Shown here one piece after another: positions 26,279-35,957 of a stretch of 64,000 nucleotides of DNA (positions are counted from its first letter, which is position 1; every line of letters starts with the position of its first letter). Position numbers and translations under genes: made by a program. The notes below the pieces were generated by a model. That model was not told where the DNA came from. It worked only from the letters and a program-made list of their open reading frames with translations, and made no database searches. The DNA comes from Echinicola marina (lineage in GTDB: Bacteria; Bacteroidota; Bacteroidia; Cytophagales; Cyclobacteriaceae): positions 2,787,501 through 2,851,500 of the forward strand of contig NZ_CP080025.1 in the NCBI RefSeq assembly GCF_020463795.1, read 5' to 3'.

Positions 26279-27715
26279 TTATTTTTCCAGAATACTGGAG
26301 CTGGCTTTTTCTTCTTTATTGACCGAGCTTGGTTTTGGCGGTGCAAAAGGAACAATATTATTTACCCATCCAATAATCTGAAGACCGTCATTGGAAATGG
26401 TACTTCCGTCAAATTTGGAATTGAACTTTTTGTCCGTGCTTCCTGTGGCATAAGATCCACTGATAGAAAATGGTCCCCAGCCAAAACTAGCAGAGGTACT
26501 AAGCTTACTTTCTATCAAAGAAGAGTCCTCGTGAGAGAAATCGGCGGAGATTTTCAAGTCCCGTACAGCAATAAAGGAAGTGGGTAACAATGGAAATGGC
26601 ATATTTAATTCCTGTACCCTGGTGCCATTAGATAGTTCTCCAGGTCCATATTGTTCTCCAAGATTCCAACCCTTCATGGAATAAAGCAGATTATTGTACC
26701 ATGGTCGGTCAATCATAATTCTACAGAATTTGAATGAAACCTTAAGGTTTTTGGTGTCACTTGACATGGACTGGTGACTGTCTTCTTTATCAAAGCTTCC
26801 GCCCACATTCCATAATCCCCAACTTGCTTTTCCTCCTGCACTGATTTTAGAGAAGTCGGAATGTTCTGAAGTATGTATCTCTTTTGAATTTATGGTTACT
26901 TCAGTCCATTCTTCTGCAGCACCAGGAGCAAACCAGTTGGCAGGCAAGGCATAGGTTGGATACCAGACCTTATTCGGATCAGATAGCCCTGCCCTTTGAT
27001 AGGAGTCAAAAGTTTCCCTTGCTTGCTTAAAAGCCACTCCTACTTGGTTATTGGAAGATTGAGATAGTACTGCCAACATGTCCTCGACTTTTGTTTTTTG
27101 AGCATTGATAAGGTCCTCATAAGCCATTTTTACGGCAGATTGGAAAGTAGGACCAAGCAAGGACCATTTTCTTTGGTCTGCAGGTTTTGACATGTCATAT
27201 TGGAAATAGTTAGACATCAATGAAACCACTGCGTCATTATATGCTTTTAACTTCCTTTTGTAATTACTGTAAATTGGAGAGTCTACTTTTACCGTTACTG
27301 GTTTGCCTTCGTCATTATAAGTTACTCCATTGGTATGGAGGAAATCAAATGCTTTTTCGTAAGCCTCTTTGGCCTTAGGGTCCTCAGGGGGTGGGACGAC
27401 TTGTGCATTGACAGTGGATTTATAAACCAAACTTAACCTATTGCCATTTTGACTTGTAATAGGGTTAATTGAGAATAAATTGTCCACCAAAGTGGAGAAA
27501 TTTTCAACAGCCTCCATACTTCCGTCAGGATTGTTTGGGCTAAATGGATTGGCAAATTGGCTGATATCAATCTGCTGACCTGGCCAGTTGAGGCTTAAAT
27601 ACGTCTGGTCTGCCTGGCTTGTTGCGGGACCTTGGGTTCCTTCAGGCGGATTAGTGTAAGCACTAAAAAGCGTATCATAGATCGCTTGCATCATTCTTGA
27701 ATTTTGATCTGGCAT
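26279..27715 (-). CDS. Protein of unknown function, long member of a tandem paralog pair
   Basis: 478 residues, no signal peptide or membrane helix; family not recognised. Shared blocks with the short paralog: NPFSPNNPDGSM..VENFSTLV (residues 56-77), ARETFD...WYPTYALPANWF (232-262), KVSFKFCR..IDRPWYNNLLYSMKGW (325-350), LSNGT (361-365), GLQIIGW (444-450). Residues 110-235 are helical and charged. Two segments absent from the short paralog, about 275-320 and 390-440, contain Gly- and aromatic-rich stretches with alternating small and hydrophobic residues (GGKASWGLWNVGGSF; STSASFGWGPFSISGSY), as in amphipathic beta hairpins. The end is Ser/Lys-rich. It is flanked by cydB and the short paralog, with no clue to a pathway. 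Confidence 0.82.
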   Translation of the reverse strand: MPDQNSRMMQAIYDTLFSAYTNPPEGTQGPATSQADQTYLSLNWPGQQIDISQFANPFSPNNPDGSMEAVENFSTLVDNLFSINPITSQNGNRLSLVYKSTVNAQVVPPPEDPKAKEAYEKAFDFLHTNGVTYNDEGKPVTVKVDSPIYSNYKRKLKAYNDAVVSLMSNYFQYDMSKPADQRKWSLLGPTFQSAVKMAYEDLINAQKTKVEDMLAVLSQSSNNQVGVAFKQARETFDSYQRAGLSDPNKVWYPTYALPANWFAPGAAEEWTEVTINSKEIHTSEHSDFSKISAGGKASWGLWNVGGSFDKEDSHQSMSSDTKNLKVSFKFCRIMIDRPWYNNLLYSMKGWNLGEQYGPGELSNGTRVQELNMPFPLLPTSFIAVRDLKISADFSHEDSSLIESKLSTSASFGWGPFSISGSYATGSTDKKFNSKFDGSTISNDGLQIIGWVNNIVPFAPPKPSSVNKEEKASSSILEK

Positions 27716-27973
27716 GACTTGTATTGTTTTATTGGTAAAAATTTAGTTTAGGTGCCCTAACGTCATGGGCAAAAATATTTCCCGGAAAACTGCGCGTACC
27801 AATTGGTCCTTTTTACTCAGTCTTGAAGATCAAATGTCATTAATTACTTACTATATAGATAGCGCAAAAATACCAATATACATTTTCAGGTATAAATACC
27901 TGTATAAAGGTGTTTTTCGTTGTTCATGTGTGGATAATTGTAAAAAGTATTGGTTTGTAGTTGTTTGGTCAAA

Positions 27974-28993
27974 TCAGTTATGCTCCTCGATTTTGTATGG
28001 GGCTTTTTGGAAACTATAAATCAAATAAAATAATGCGGGTAAAATAAAAAGGCTGCCAGCGAGTAAAGCAATTCCCAAACTGTTTATAGTAGCAGGACCG
28101 GCGGCAGCATTTTCTAGCGTAATCGCACTGCCTTTTATCCGGATGAAATCAGGATATTGGCTGCTGAATAGGGTGAACAATATCAAGGTAACCTGAAAAC
28201 CAGTGGTTAGCCTAAGACTGTTTACTTTCCCTTTTTTTAATTGCAGCCAAGAATAAGGCACTGAAAGAGAGGCTGCGATCAAAGCTACCAAACCCAGCGG
28301 ATGTTGTAATAACTGCTGGGCCAAGGATAAGCCTTCATATTCTGCTGCCAGAAAAACCAAGCCCCCCATGATTACAGTAAGAACGTTCATTCTCAGGGCC
28401 TTTTTCCTAAATATTTCCTGATCTTCAACTGTGTTGGCTTCACCAATTAGATAAATGGCAGCAAGGAAGCCGCAGATTACTACCGTGAATATACCCACTG
28501 AAAAGGGGAAAATACCCAGCCAAGGATCAATATATGCAGTTACGAAGTCAGTTGCATTGGGGTCGATTCTTCCAGATATTACTGAACCCGCCAAAATCCC
28601 TAAAAACAGCGGGGTAATAAAGGAGGAATACACAAAAATGATGTTGTATATTTTTTGAAAATGATCCTTGACAGCATCATAATGCCTGAATATGAAGGCT
28701 GTCCCTCGAGCAATGATGCCAATTAACAATAGAGACAATGGGATATGTAGATATACAGAAACAGTGCTGTATATTTCGGGAAATCCTACAAAAAGGATGA
28801 CAATGGTAATAATTAGCCACATATGATTGGCTTCCCAAATCGGTCCAATGGCCTGGTATGTAAGTAACCTAGTTTGTTCTTTTTTGGAAGCTTTAGTGAA
28901 TAATTCAATAATTCCCGCTCCAAAGTCAGCCCCACCAAAAAGAAGGTAAAATAGAATAGAGATATACAAAAATGCAATTACGACGTAGAGCAT
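27974..28993 (-). CDS. cydB: Cytochrome bd ubiquinol/menaquinol oxidase subunit II
   Basis: 339 residues with eight or nine predicted membrane helices. The N-terminal FGGADFGAGIIELF and the GPIWEANHMWLIITIVILFVGFP segment are characteristic of CydB. It pairs with CydA to reduce oxygen to water with high affinity using quinol, probably menaquinol here because menaquinone genes lie next door. The gene follows cydA after 3 bases. No cydX-like small gene was seen after it. Confidence 0.96.
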   Translation of the reverse strand: MLYVVIAFLYISILFYLLFGGADFGAGIIELFTKASKKEQTRLLTYQAIGPIWEANHMWLIITIVILFVGFPEIYSTVSVYLHIPLSLLLIGIIARGTAFIFRHYDAVKDHFQKIYNIIFVYSSFITPLFLGILAGSVISGRIDPNATDFVTAYIDPWLGIFPFSVGIFTVVICGFLAAIYLIGEANTVEDQEIFRKKALRMNVLTVIMGGLVFLAAEYEGLSLAQQLLQHPLGLVALIAASLSVPYSWLQLKKGKVNSLRLTTGFQVTLILFTLFSSQYPDFIRIKGSAITLENAAAGPATINSLGIALLAGSLFILPALFYLIYSFQKAPYKIEEHN

Positions 28994-28996
28994 GTT

Positions 28997-30322
28997 TTAC
29001 TGATTTAGAGGAAGTGAAAGGTCTTGGATTTTATCAAGGTGATTGATTTGCCTGATGAGCAATATAGAGACAATGACCGCTAATGATAAATAAATCGTAG
29101 CATACAACATAAAGGAGTAAACAATTCCTGGCATGGGTGTTACCGCCTCGCTGGTCCTCATAATACCGTAAAGTATCCAAGGTTGTCGACCAAGCTCTGT
29201 GACGAACCAACCAGCTTCTACAGCAATAAAGCCTAATGGGGTCATCAAGGCTAAAAGCCCAAGAAACTTTTGGGAATAGATGTAGTTTTTCTTTCTCCAT
29301 ATTCCGAAAAGCCAGCTTATCCCCACAATCATCAGCAAGGTGCCACAAGCCACCATGATTTGAAATGCAAAATGGGTGATCAGTACTGGGGGATGTTCAT
29401 CTTGAGGGATTTGGTCCAGTCCAGTAACTTCTGCATTGAAGTCTCCATGTGCCAAAAAACTTAAAGCACCTGGTATTTTAATAGCATAATTTACCGTTTT
29501 GTTTTCTTCATCAGGAATTCCCCCTATGATTAAAGGAGCTTTTTTTTCAGTATGAAAATGGGCCTCCATCGCGGCGAGTTTGGCAGGTTGTCTTTGCGCC
29601 ACATCTTTGGCAGAAAGATCACCGCTTAGCGGTTGTAAGATGGCGGCTATGGCTCCAAGCGTCAAGGCGATTTTAAGGGCGCTTTTATGGATTGCTTCAT
29701 TTTTTCCTTTGATCAACATGAACGCGTGGATTCCTCCAACAGCAAAACAAGTGGCCACAAAAGCTGCCAAGACCATATGCAAGGCTTGTGTGAACCATGC
29801 ATCATTGAACATGGCGGCAATGGGATCGATATTAATGTATTCACCGTTTACAAAATCAAAACCTGCGGGGGAATTCATCCAAGCATTGGCGGCTACAACC
29901 AAAATTCCAGAGGCCAGGCCGCTGATTCCAACTACCACTCCTGTAAACCAATGGAACCAAGGGTTGAACTTTTTCCATCCATATAGAAAGAATCCCAAGG
30001 CAATGGCTTCAATGAAGAAAGCTGTTCCTTCCAAAGAAAATGGCATACCGAATATAGGACCAGCGTGCTTCATAAATTCAGGCCATAATAATCCTAATTC
30101 AAAGGAAAGCATGGTCCCGGATACTGCTCCAGTCACAAAGAAAATGGCCACACCTTTGCTCCATGCCTTTGCGAGGATTTTGTACTTTTCTTGTTTAGTT
30201 CTTAGGTATTTGTAATGGGAAATGGCCATTAAAAATGGCATGATCATTCCGATACAGGCAAAAATAATGTGGAAGCCCAGGGAGAGGGCCATTTGTGATC
30301 TTGCAGCTAATAAATCATCCAT
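28997..30322 (-). CDS. cydA: Cytochrome bd oxidase subunit I
   Basis: 441 residues, nine or so membrane helices. The N-terminal heme-ligand His18 lies in MALSLGFHIIFACIGM; the GTMLSFELGLLWPEFM helix, the conserved Glu cluster and the GWFVTELGRQPW segment near the C-terminus (quinol side) are intact. The Q loop between helices 6 and 7 is of the short type (about 441 residues in total, against about 520 in Escherichia coli). It forms the heme b558, b595 and d centres with CydB in the inner membrane. First gene of a two-gene leftward operon. Confidence 0.96.
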   Translation of the reverse strand: MDDLLAARSQMALSLGFHIIFACIGMIMPFLMAISHYKYLRTKQEKYKILAKAWSKGVAIFFVTGAVSGTMLSFELGLLWPEFMKHAGPIFGMPFSLEGTAFFIEAIALGFFLYGWKKFNPWFHWFTGVVVGISGLASGILVVAANAWMNSPAGFDFVNGEYINIDPIAAMFNDAWFTQALHMVLAAFVATCFAVGGIHAFMLIKGKNEAIHKSALKIALTLGAIAAILQPLSGDLSAKDVAQRQPAKLAAMEAHFHTEKKAPLIIGGIPDEENKTVNYAIKIPGALSFLAHGDFNAEVTGLDQIPQDEHPPVLITHFAFQIMVACGTLLMIVGISWLFGIWRKKNYIYSQKFLGLLALMTPLGFIAVEAGWFVTELGRQPWILYGIMRTSEAVTPMPGIVYSFMLYATIYLSLAVIVSILLIRQINHLDKIQDLSLPLNQ

Positions 30323-30441
30323 GTGAAGAAATTGATAAAGAATGAATCCTGCTTGAATTTACGGTTTTTTGCCCATTGGGTTGGTTTTATTTTTAGTATT
30401 ATTTAAGGATTGTTTAGAATAAAATAAGGTTGTTGGTGGTT

Positions 30442-31527
30442 TTATGGATTTTTTAGAACTTGTTCTAAAGATTTGATTCGATTGATTTTGCCAGATGCGG
30501 TTTCTATAAAATTATCTACAAAATAGATTGTTTTGGGATTTTCATAGCTCCCTAAAGTGCTTTTTATGGACTGAGAAAATTCTTTCAGAAAATCCGTATT
30601 TGGCCTTTGTGATTCAACCACAAGAATGACTTGCTCACCCCATTTTGGATGTGGGGCTCCCGCGATAAAATAGCGGGTAGCTGGAAGTTTTTTGCCAATA
30701 ATAAGAGAAAGTTTTTTTTCAATTTCTTCAGGTTGGAGTTTAATGCCTCCAGAGTTGATGGTGAAATCAGCCCTTCCTTTCCAGATAAATTGTTGCTCAT
30801 TTAAAATTTCCACCAAATCATTGGTGTGTAGTTCTGTCAAGGCCATGGGAGCCTTGATGATGAGTTTGCCTTCCTTGTCTTGACTAATTTGAACACCAGG
30901 AAGGGTATGGTAGGTTAATTTAGAAGCTGGAAGTATTGGGGCCAGGGCAATATGAGAAACAGTTTCTGTCATTCCATAAGTTTGATAGGCTTGAATCTCT
31001 AGCTTGGCAATTCTAGTTTTTAATTCTTCAGATATGGGCGCCCCTCCAATAATCAAGTGTTTAATGTTTTGGAGCGCTTTGGTGGTTTTGGGGGAAATGA
31101 GCGATGTTTCTACCTGTGAAGGAACCATGGCCACAAAATCAAGGTCGTTTTGATCAACGAAATCTTCAAGTGGATTGCTTTTCGGTTCAATTAGGGTGAG
31201 GTTACAGTTCCATTGCATAGCTCTTACTAACATCATTTTCCCTGCAATCATGCCGGTATTCAGACAGCAGAGCAAATGTTTGTTTTTACTTATTTTGAAA
31301 AAGTCCCCGGTGGCCTTAGCGCTGGATTCCATTTGCTGTCTGCTTACCATGATTTTTTTTGGTTTTCCCGTTGAACCAGAGGTTTGTAGCTCAAACTTTT
31401 CTCGCCCATTGAGCCATTGCCGGCAGAAGGTTAAGGATTCTTGATAATAATTGCTTAGCTCGGGCCATTGACCAAGTTGAATTTGCTCAAATGAAATTTT
31501 ATGGTTTTGGATAAAAATGTCAGTCAT
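30442..31527 (-). CDS. menE: O-succinylbenzoate-CoA ligase-like AMP-forming enzyme
   Basis: 361 residues, short as in other Bacteroidota. AMP-binding signature TSGSTGKPKKIMVS near residues 49-62, then AYQTYGMTETVSHIA and WKGRADFTINSGGIKLQPEEIE with the hinge and substrate residues, and a small C-terminal domain with the adenylation-type Lys region (ETASGKINRIKSL). It would activate O-succinylbenzoate with CoA in menaquinone synthesis. The assignment is supported by menB, menD and menF close by. The start is 172 bases from the divergent menB. Confidence 0.9.
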   Translation of the reverse strand: MTDIFIQNHKISFEQIQLGQWPELSNYYQESLTFCRQWLNGREKFELQTSGSTGKPKKIMVSRQQMESSAKATGDFFKISKNKHLLCCLNTGMIAGKMMLVRAMQWNCNLTLIEPKSNPLEDFVDQNDLDFVAMVPSQVETSLISPKTTKALQNIKHLIIGGAPISEELKTRIAKLEIQAYQTYGMTETVSHIALAPILPASKLTYHTLPGVQISQDKEGKLIIKAPMALTELHTNDLVEILNEQQFIWKGRADFTINSGGIKLQPEEIEKKLSLIIGKKLPATRYFIAGAPHPKWGEQVILVVESQRPNTDFLKEFSQSIKSTLGSYENPKTIYFVDNFIETASGKINRIKSLEQVLKNP

Positions 31528-31620
31528 TTAATTAAGTGATTATGGAGCAAATTACATTTTTTTGAGAGGCTTTGGAACGGAAGAGTAAGTAAAAAAATCT
31601 TTGTAGGTATCAGCCATTAA

Positions 31621-31649
31621 TTGATATTTAAGCACAAATAATAATTTTG
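31621..31649 (+). promoter_or_regulatory. Candidate promoter of menB
   Basis: TTG at 31621-31623, an 18-base spacer, and an exact TAnnTTTG box (TAATTTTG, 31642-31649). The menB ATG at 31700 would give a leader of roughly 45 bases. Confidence 0.5.
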
Positions 31650-31699
31650 AGCCTGTTATCTTGCGCTAAAATTACCTTTTAATCTAATCAATAAGCAAA

Positions 31700-32533
31700 A
31701 TGGAATGGAAAGTAGTTAAAGAATTTGAAGATATAACCTATAAAAAATGCGGTGGGGTTGCAAGGATCGCCTTTAACCGTCCAGAAGTAAGGAATGCCTT
31801 TAGGCCCAAAACCACTAGTGAGCTTTTTGAGGCGTTTTTAGATGCCAGAGAAGATACTTCTATTGGGGTAGTGTTGCTTTCTGCTGAAGGTCCTTCTCCA
31901 AAAGATGGCATTTATTCTTTTTGCAGTGGAGGTGATCAAAAGGCAAGAGGTGAGCAGGGGTATGTGGGAGATGATGGGATGCACCGATTGAATATTTTGG
32001 AGGTACAACGATTGATCAGATTTATGCCTAAAGTGGTGATTGCCGTTGTGCCTGGTTGGGCTGTTGGAGGTGGTCATAGTTTACATGTGGTCTGTGACCT
32101 GACCTTGGCTAGTAAAGAGCATGCTATTTTTAAGCAAACTGATGCAGATGTGACCAGCTTTGATGGAGGTTATGGATCAGCTTATTTAGCCAAAATGGTT
32201 GGACAGAAGCGTGCCCGGGAAATATTCTTTTTGGGGAGGAATTATTCTGCCCAAGAGGCTTATGAAATGGGGATGGTCAATGCTGTAATCCCTCATGATG
32301 AATTGGAAGATACGGCATTTCAGTGGGCTCAGGAAATTTTGGAAAAATCTCCAACTTCTATAAAAATGCTGAAGTTTGCTTTTAATCTTACTGATGATGG
32401 AATGGTAGGACAGCAGGTTTTTGCCGGTGAAGCTACAAGGCTGACCTATATGACAGAGGAAGCCAAAGAAGGGAGAAATGCTTTTCTTGAAAAAAGAAAG
32501 CCCAACTTTAAAGATATTAAATGGATACCTTAA
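31700..32533 (+). CDS. menB: 1,4-dihydroxy-2-naphthoyl-CoA synthase
   Basis: 277 residues of crotonase fold. The oxyanion hole segment is SFCSGGDQKARGEQGY (near 72-87), followed by VPGWAVGGGHSLHVVCDLTLASKEHAIF and the signature DVTSFDGGYGSAYLAKMVG, diagnostic for MenB. The C-terminal KKRKPNFKDIKW tail matches the family. It closes the second ring of the naphthoquinone. It is the only rightward gene of the men group, with menE diverging on its left and menD converging on its right. Confidence 0.97.
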   Translation: MEWKVVKEFEDITYKKCGGVARIAFNRPEVRNAFRPKTTSELFEAFLDAREDTSIGVVLLSAEGPSPKDGIYSFCSGGDQKARGEQGYVGDDGMHRLNILEVQRLIRFMPKVVIAVVPGWAVGGGHSLHVVCDLTLASKEHAIFKQTDADVTSFDGGYGSAYLAKMVGQKRAREIFFLGRNYSAQEAYEMGMVNAVIPHDELEDTAFQWAQEILEKSPTSIKMLKFAFNLTDDGMVGQQVFAGEATRLTYMTEEAKEGRNAFLEKRKPNFKDIKWIP

Positions 32534-32544
32534 TCCATGCACCG

Positions 32545-32587
32545 AACAAGCCAACACTTTATCTTAAATAAAATGTGTTGGCTTGTT
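32545..32587. terminator. Bidirectional hairpin between menB and menD
   Basis: Perfect 13-base arms AACAAGCCAACAC and GTGTTGGCTTGTT around an 17-base AT-rich loop, lying between two convergent stop codons (32533 and 32596). Confidence 0.82.
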
Positions 32588-32595
32588 TCCGTTCT

Positions 32596-34263
32596 TTATT
32601 TTAACATCTTTTTGAAGGTTTTTAGTATTTCGGCATTTTTAACGCTTTCTGATTTTACTTCTAGGATTTTAGGCCTGATAGAGGGGTGATAAAAGTCCTC
32701 CAGTGCATTTTCTAATTCTATCTCATCTTTGGCCGTATAGTATTTAAAATTAAAATCCTTGGCTAAGTTTTCTGCTTGAAGGGACTGTTTGGTTTCAAAG
32801 AATTCTTCAAGCTCTGCTTGTTTGCTAGGTCCATCTATCAATCGGAAAATGCCTCCGGCTTGATTGTTTAAGAGAATAATTCGAAGGTTATTAAAAGGAT
32901 AATTGTGCCAGAAGGCGTTTCGGTCATAAAAGAAGGCCAAGTCTCCAGTGATCAAGGTGACAAAATCTTTGGTGGTAAAGGTGCATCCTACCGCTGTACT
33001 GTTGGAACCATCGATTCCACTGGTACCTCTATTGCAGATGATTTCTTGTTTTCTTGGCCCTAAGAAATTTACATAGCGAACAGACATGCTATTGGCCAGG
33101 TGTAACTTGGAGTTGTGAGGAATGTGTTTCAGTACCTCGTAAATGGCTTTGAATTCTCCGAAATCAATACCTTCCAAGGCATTGGTTATTTTTGTTTCAA
33201 GTACTTTATTGGCGTCATACCAAGTCTGGTAAAATGATGTATTGGTCTCTCCAAGATAGGAATGGATGAATTTTAAAAACTGGGGAGTACCACAATAAAT
33301 TTGTTTCGATAGGCCCTGATAGGTGTCGGGAACTTCTCCTCCCGCTTGAATATGCCAATGGTCTGCATTTGATTCCCGCAGAAATAGTTTTAAGGCTTTT
33401 GAAATAATTGATTTACCAAAGCTGATGATCAAGTCGGGTTTTAGGGCGTTTTTGTCTATCAGGGGAATTAACTGATCATGGTAGTTGATAGTATGTTCGG
33501 ATTGTAGGTTGCTGATTGTATCCGTAACGATGATAGCTTGTTTTGCTTTTGAAATATTATCTAGAAGTTCCTGTAGCGCTTTATTAGGGAGTTGTTGCCC
33601 CGGAACAATAATGATTTTATCATATGAGTGAAGTTGAGTTTTAAGTTTGATGAGGGCTTCATCAGATAAGATCATTTCAGCACTAATCTGTTCAACGACA
33701 CGAACAGGAATGCCATAATCGAATTTTTCATTTTCAGTAGGATAAAAGGGCTCTCTTAACGGGATATTTATATGCACGGGGCCAGCAGGGAAGCTTTGGG
33801 CAAGATTGCAGGCCTCGTTACTGATTCGATTAGCATGCCATATTTTATCCTTATGGGAAAAATCATCAGGAAAGCAATAATCCTTTTTGATATGTCTTCC
33901 ATAAATTTTTTCCTGTCGAATCGTTTGGCCGTCCCATTGGTCAATCCACTCATTGGGTCTATCAGCAGTGATCACTATTAGTGGGATTTGTTGAAAAAAT
34001 GCTTCTGCAACTGCCGGGGCGTAGTTCAATGCAGCTGTTCCACTGGTACAAACCAGTACAACTGGTTTTTTGAGTTGCTGAGCCATACCCAAGGCAATAA
34101 ATGCCGCAGAGCGCTCATCTGAAATGGTTCTACAGTGAAGATCAGGATGTCTGGCAAAAGCCAAGGTGATTGGTGCACAGCGAGAACCTGGAGAAAGAAT
34201 AATGTTATTTACGCCTTTTTTGGCGCAAATATTCGCTAGATCGATGAGTGGTTGAATGATCAA
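32596..34263 (-). CDS. menD: 2-succinyl-5-enolpyruvyl-6-hydroxy-3-cyclohexene-1-carboxylate synthase
   Basis: 555 residues, a thiamine diphosphate enzyme. The N-terminal domain has LSPGSRCAPITLAFARHP and CTSGTAALNYAPAVAEAF with the active Glu-type context; the PP domain has GTSGIDGSNSTAVGCTF then TGDLAFFYDRNAFWH and NNQAGGIFRLIDGPS, the cofactor-binding GD...NN motif. It joins isochorismate and 2-oxoglutarate. It follows menF after 9 bases on the same strand, giving menI-menF-menD in order of transcription. Confidence 0.96.
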   Translation of the reverse strand: MIIQPLIDLANICAKKGVNNIILSPGSRCAPITLAFARHPDLHCRTISDERSAAFIALGMAQQLKKPVVLVCTSGTAALNYAPAVAEAFFQQIPLIVITADRPNEWIDQWDGQTIRQEKIYGRHIKKDYCFPDDFSHKDKIWHANRISNEACNLAQSFPAGPVHINIPLREPFYPTENEKFDYGIPVRVVEQISAEMILSDEALIKLKTQLHSYDKIIIVPGQQLPNKALQELLDNISKAKQAIIVTDTISNLQSEHTINYHDQLIPLIDKNALKPDLIISFGKSIISKALKLFLRESNADHWHIQAGGEVPDTYQGLSKQIYCGTPQFLKFIHSYLGETNTSFYQTWYDANKVLETKITNALEGIDFGEFKAIYEVLKHIPHNSKLHLANSMSVRYVNFLGPRKQEIICNRGTSGIDGSNSTAVGCTFTTKDFVTLITGDLAFFYDRNAFWHNYPFNNLRIILLNNQAGGIFRLIDGPSKQAELEEFFETKQSLQAENLAKDFNFKYYTAKDEIELENALEDFYHPSIRPKILEVKSESVKNAEILKTFKKMLK

Positions 34264-34272
34264 AATAGGCGC

Positions 34273-35478
34273 TTATTGAATGAATTTACCAATGATTTCA
34301 CATTTAAGAGAGGTTTCCTCCCATTCTTTTTCCGGGTTAGAGTCTTCGGTTACTCCTGCGCCGGCATATAGAATGACTTCCCCATTTAAAATTTGTGCCG
34401 TCCGTAGATTGACATAAATGGAGGTTTGGTTTTCAATATTTACTGGCCCGATGAATCCAGAAAAGAAAGATCTGTCAAATTTTTCATGTTTTAGAATGAA
34501 TTCCATGGCTTTGTCCTTGGGGGTACCACATACAGCAGAGGTAGGATGAAGAAGTTTGAGCATGACTGCCCCGAGTTGGGGGAAGTTGGTGGCTTCCATA
34601 TCTACTCTGAAATCAGATCTTAGGTGAAGTAAATTGCCTGCCAAAACTGTTTTTGGTCCGTTTTCTTCATATTCTCTCAGTCTGATTTTTTTGAAGTTAC
34701 TGACAATATACCTGCTGACCAGGGCTTGTTCCTCGATTTCCTTTTGTGTCCAAGCGGCATTTTTTATAGGGTTGTCGCCTTGGGCTCTTTGCGTGCCTGC
34801 CAATGCCATGGTGTAGAAATATTTTCCCTCAGTTTTGATCAAAATTTCCGGAGTTGCTCCTAGCCAGGTACCTATGTTAGGAATATGGAAAAAGTTGACA
34901 AAGGTATTGGGGTAAGCCTTGCATAAGCCTAAAAAGGTTTTTATCAAATCAAAGTTAGACTTAGGTTTGATTTTTTTGACCCTTGAGGGGACTACTTTAG
35001 CCATTTCCCCGGAATTTATGGCAGATATCCCTGCTGAAACAAAATTGATGAAGTCTTCTTTGGTTGAAGAAGCCGTGTCAGATAGTGTTTTTGGTACATG
35101 GTTTTGTTGCCAGAAGTTTTTGATGAAATCTTTTATTTCTGTATGTTTTGTTTGTTTGGAAAGGAAGTCCTCATCAAGCTCCTCAGGAGATATAGGCATA
35201 TCTAAATCAAGTTTGATATAGTCTGTGGCTTTAAGAAAATAAGCTTTATGGTCTGCATCCTGAGAAAAAGTATGGGCTATAAAACCTGCAGGGAGTTGGT
35301 CCAAGTCCAAGTCGACTTTTTTTATTTTCTCGGTTTTGTCAACAATGACTTGTACCGTCGTACTCTTTGGAGATTTCCAAATAGCAATTTGATGACCACC
35401 TTTTAGTGCGTCATAGAGCTTCCAAGAGATAAATTCCTCTAGACAAATGGTCTTTGGTTGGGCGGTTGATATATCCAT
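34273..35478 (-). CDS. menF: Isochorismate synthase
   Basis: 401 residues of the chorismate-binding fold. The C-terminal half shows LGATPEILIKTEG, the ALAGTQRAQGDNP segment, the LHPTSAVCGTPKDKAMEFI active region and the ending YAGAGVTEDSNPEKEWEET. The order GTQR and GTPK, with Ala-Gly-Thr in place of PIKGT, fits isochorismate synthases. It turns chorismate into isochorismate, the first step of menaquinone synthesis. It is followed by menD and preceded by a thioesterase gene, all leftward. Confidence 0.95.
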   Translation of the reverse strand: MDISTAQPKTICLEEFISWKLYDALKGGHQIAIWKSPKSTTVQVIVDKTEKIKKVDLDLDQLPAGFIAHTFSQDADHKAYFLKATDYIKLDLDMPISPEELDEDFLSKQTKHTEIKDFIKNFWQQNHVPKTLSDTASSTKEDFINFVSAGISAINSGEMAKVVPSRVKKIKPKSNFDLIKTFLGLCKAYPNTFVNFFHIPNIGTWLGATPEILIKTEGKYFYTMALAGTQRAQGDNPIKNAAWTQKEIEEQALVSRYIVSNFKKIRLREYEENGPKTVLAGNLLHLRSDFRVDMEATNFPQLGAVMLKLLHPTSAVCGTPKDKAMEFILKHEKFDRSFFSGFIGPVNIENQTSIYVNLRTAQILNGEVILYAGAGVTEDSNPEKEWEETSLKCEIIGKFIQ

Positions 35479-35480
35479 TA

Positions 35481-35903
35481 TTATTTTTTATCCAGGACAG
35501 CTATGGTGATCCTGCTTATACAAATTAAAGTATTGGATTCAGCGTAGATTTTAATTTCCCAAACATGCGTTTTTTGACCAATATGAATTGGTCGGGCAAT
35601 TCCTATTACTTTTCCATCTTTAACAGATTTGAGGTGATTAGCGTTTATTTCCAATCCAACACAATATTTTTTATCCGTGTCAATGCAACAGGTGGCAGCC
35701 ACACTTCCAAGTGTTTCTGCCAGGACCACACTAGCTCCTCCATGTAACAATCCAAAGGGTTGTTTTGTTCTGTGGTCTACTGGCATGCTCGCCTCGATAA
35801 AATCATCTCCGATTTTTGTAAATTGAATACCCAGATAGCCGGACATGCTGTCCTGACCTAGTTTATTCAAAAAATCGACATCGAGGTTTTGATTAAATAT
35901 CAT
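35481..35903 (-). CDS. Hotdog-fold thioesterase, MenI-like DHNA-CoA hydrolase candidate
   Basis: 140 residues from ATG 35903; the longer frame to 35990 would overlap the divergent gene and adds unrelated sequence. The active segment GLLHGGASVVLAETLGSVAA has the HGG motif and catalytic-type Glu, as in EntH/YdiI (MenI) enzymes. It ends 2 bases before menF, which supports hydrolysis of 1,4-dihydroxy-2-naphthoyl-CoA in menaquinone synthesis. A general acyl-CoA thioesterase remains possible. Confidence 0.85.
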   Translation of the reverse strand: MIFNQNLDVDFLNKLGQDSMSGYLGIQFTKIGDDFIEASMPVDHRTKQPFGLLHGGASVVLAETLGSVAATCCIDTDKKYCVGLEINANHLKSVKDGKVIGIARPIHIGQKTHVWEIKIYAESNTLICISRITIAVLDKK

Positions 35904-35957
35904 GTATTTTGGAATAAAAACGTTTTCTTTGAAAATTGTAAACAAAAATACGGAATC

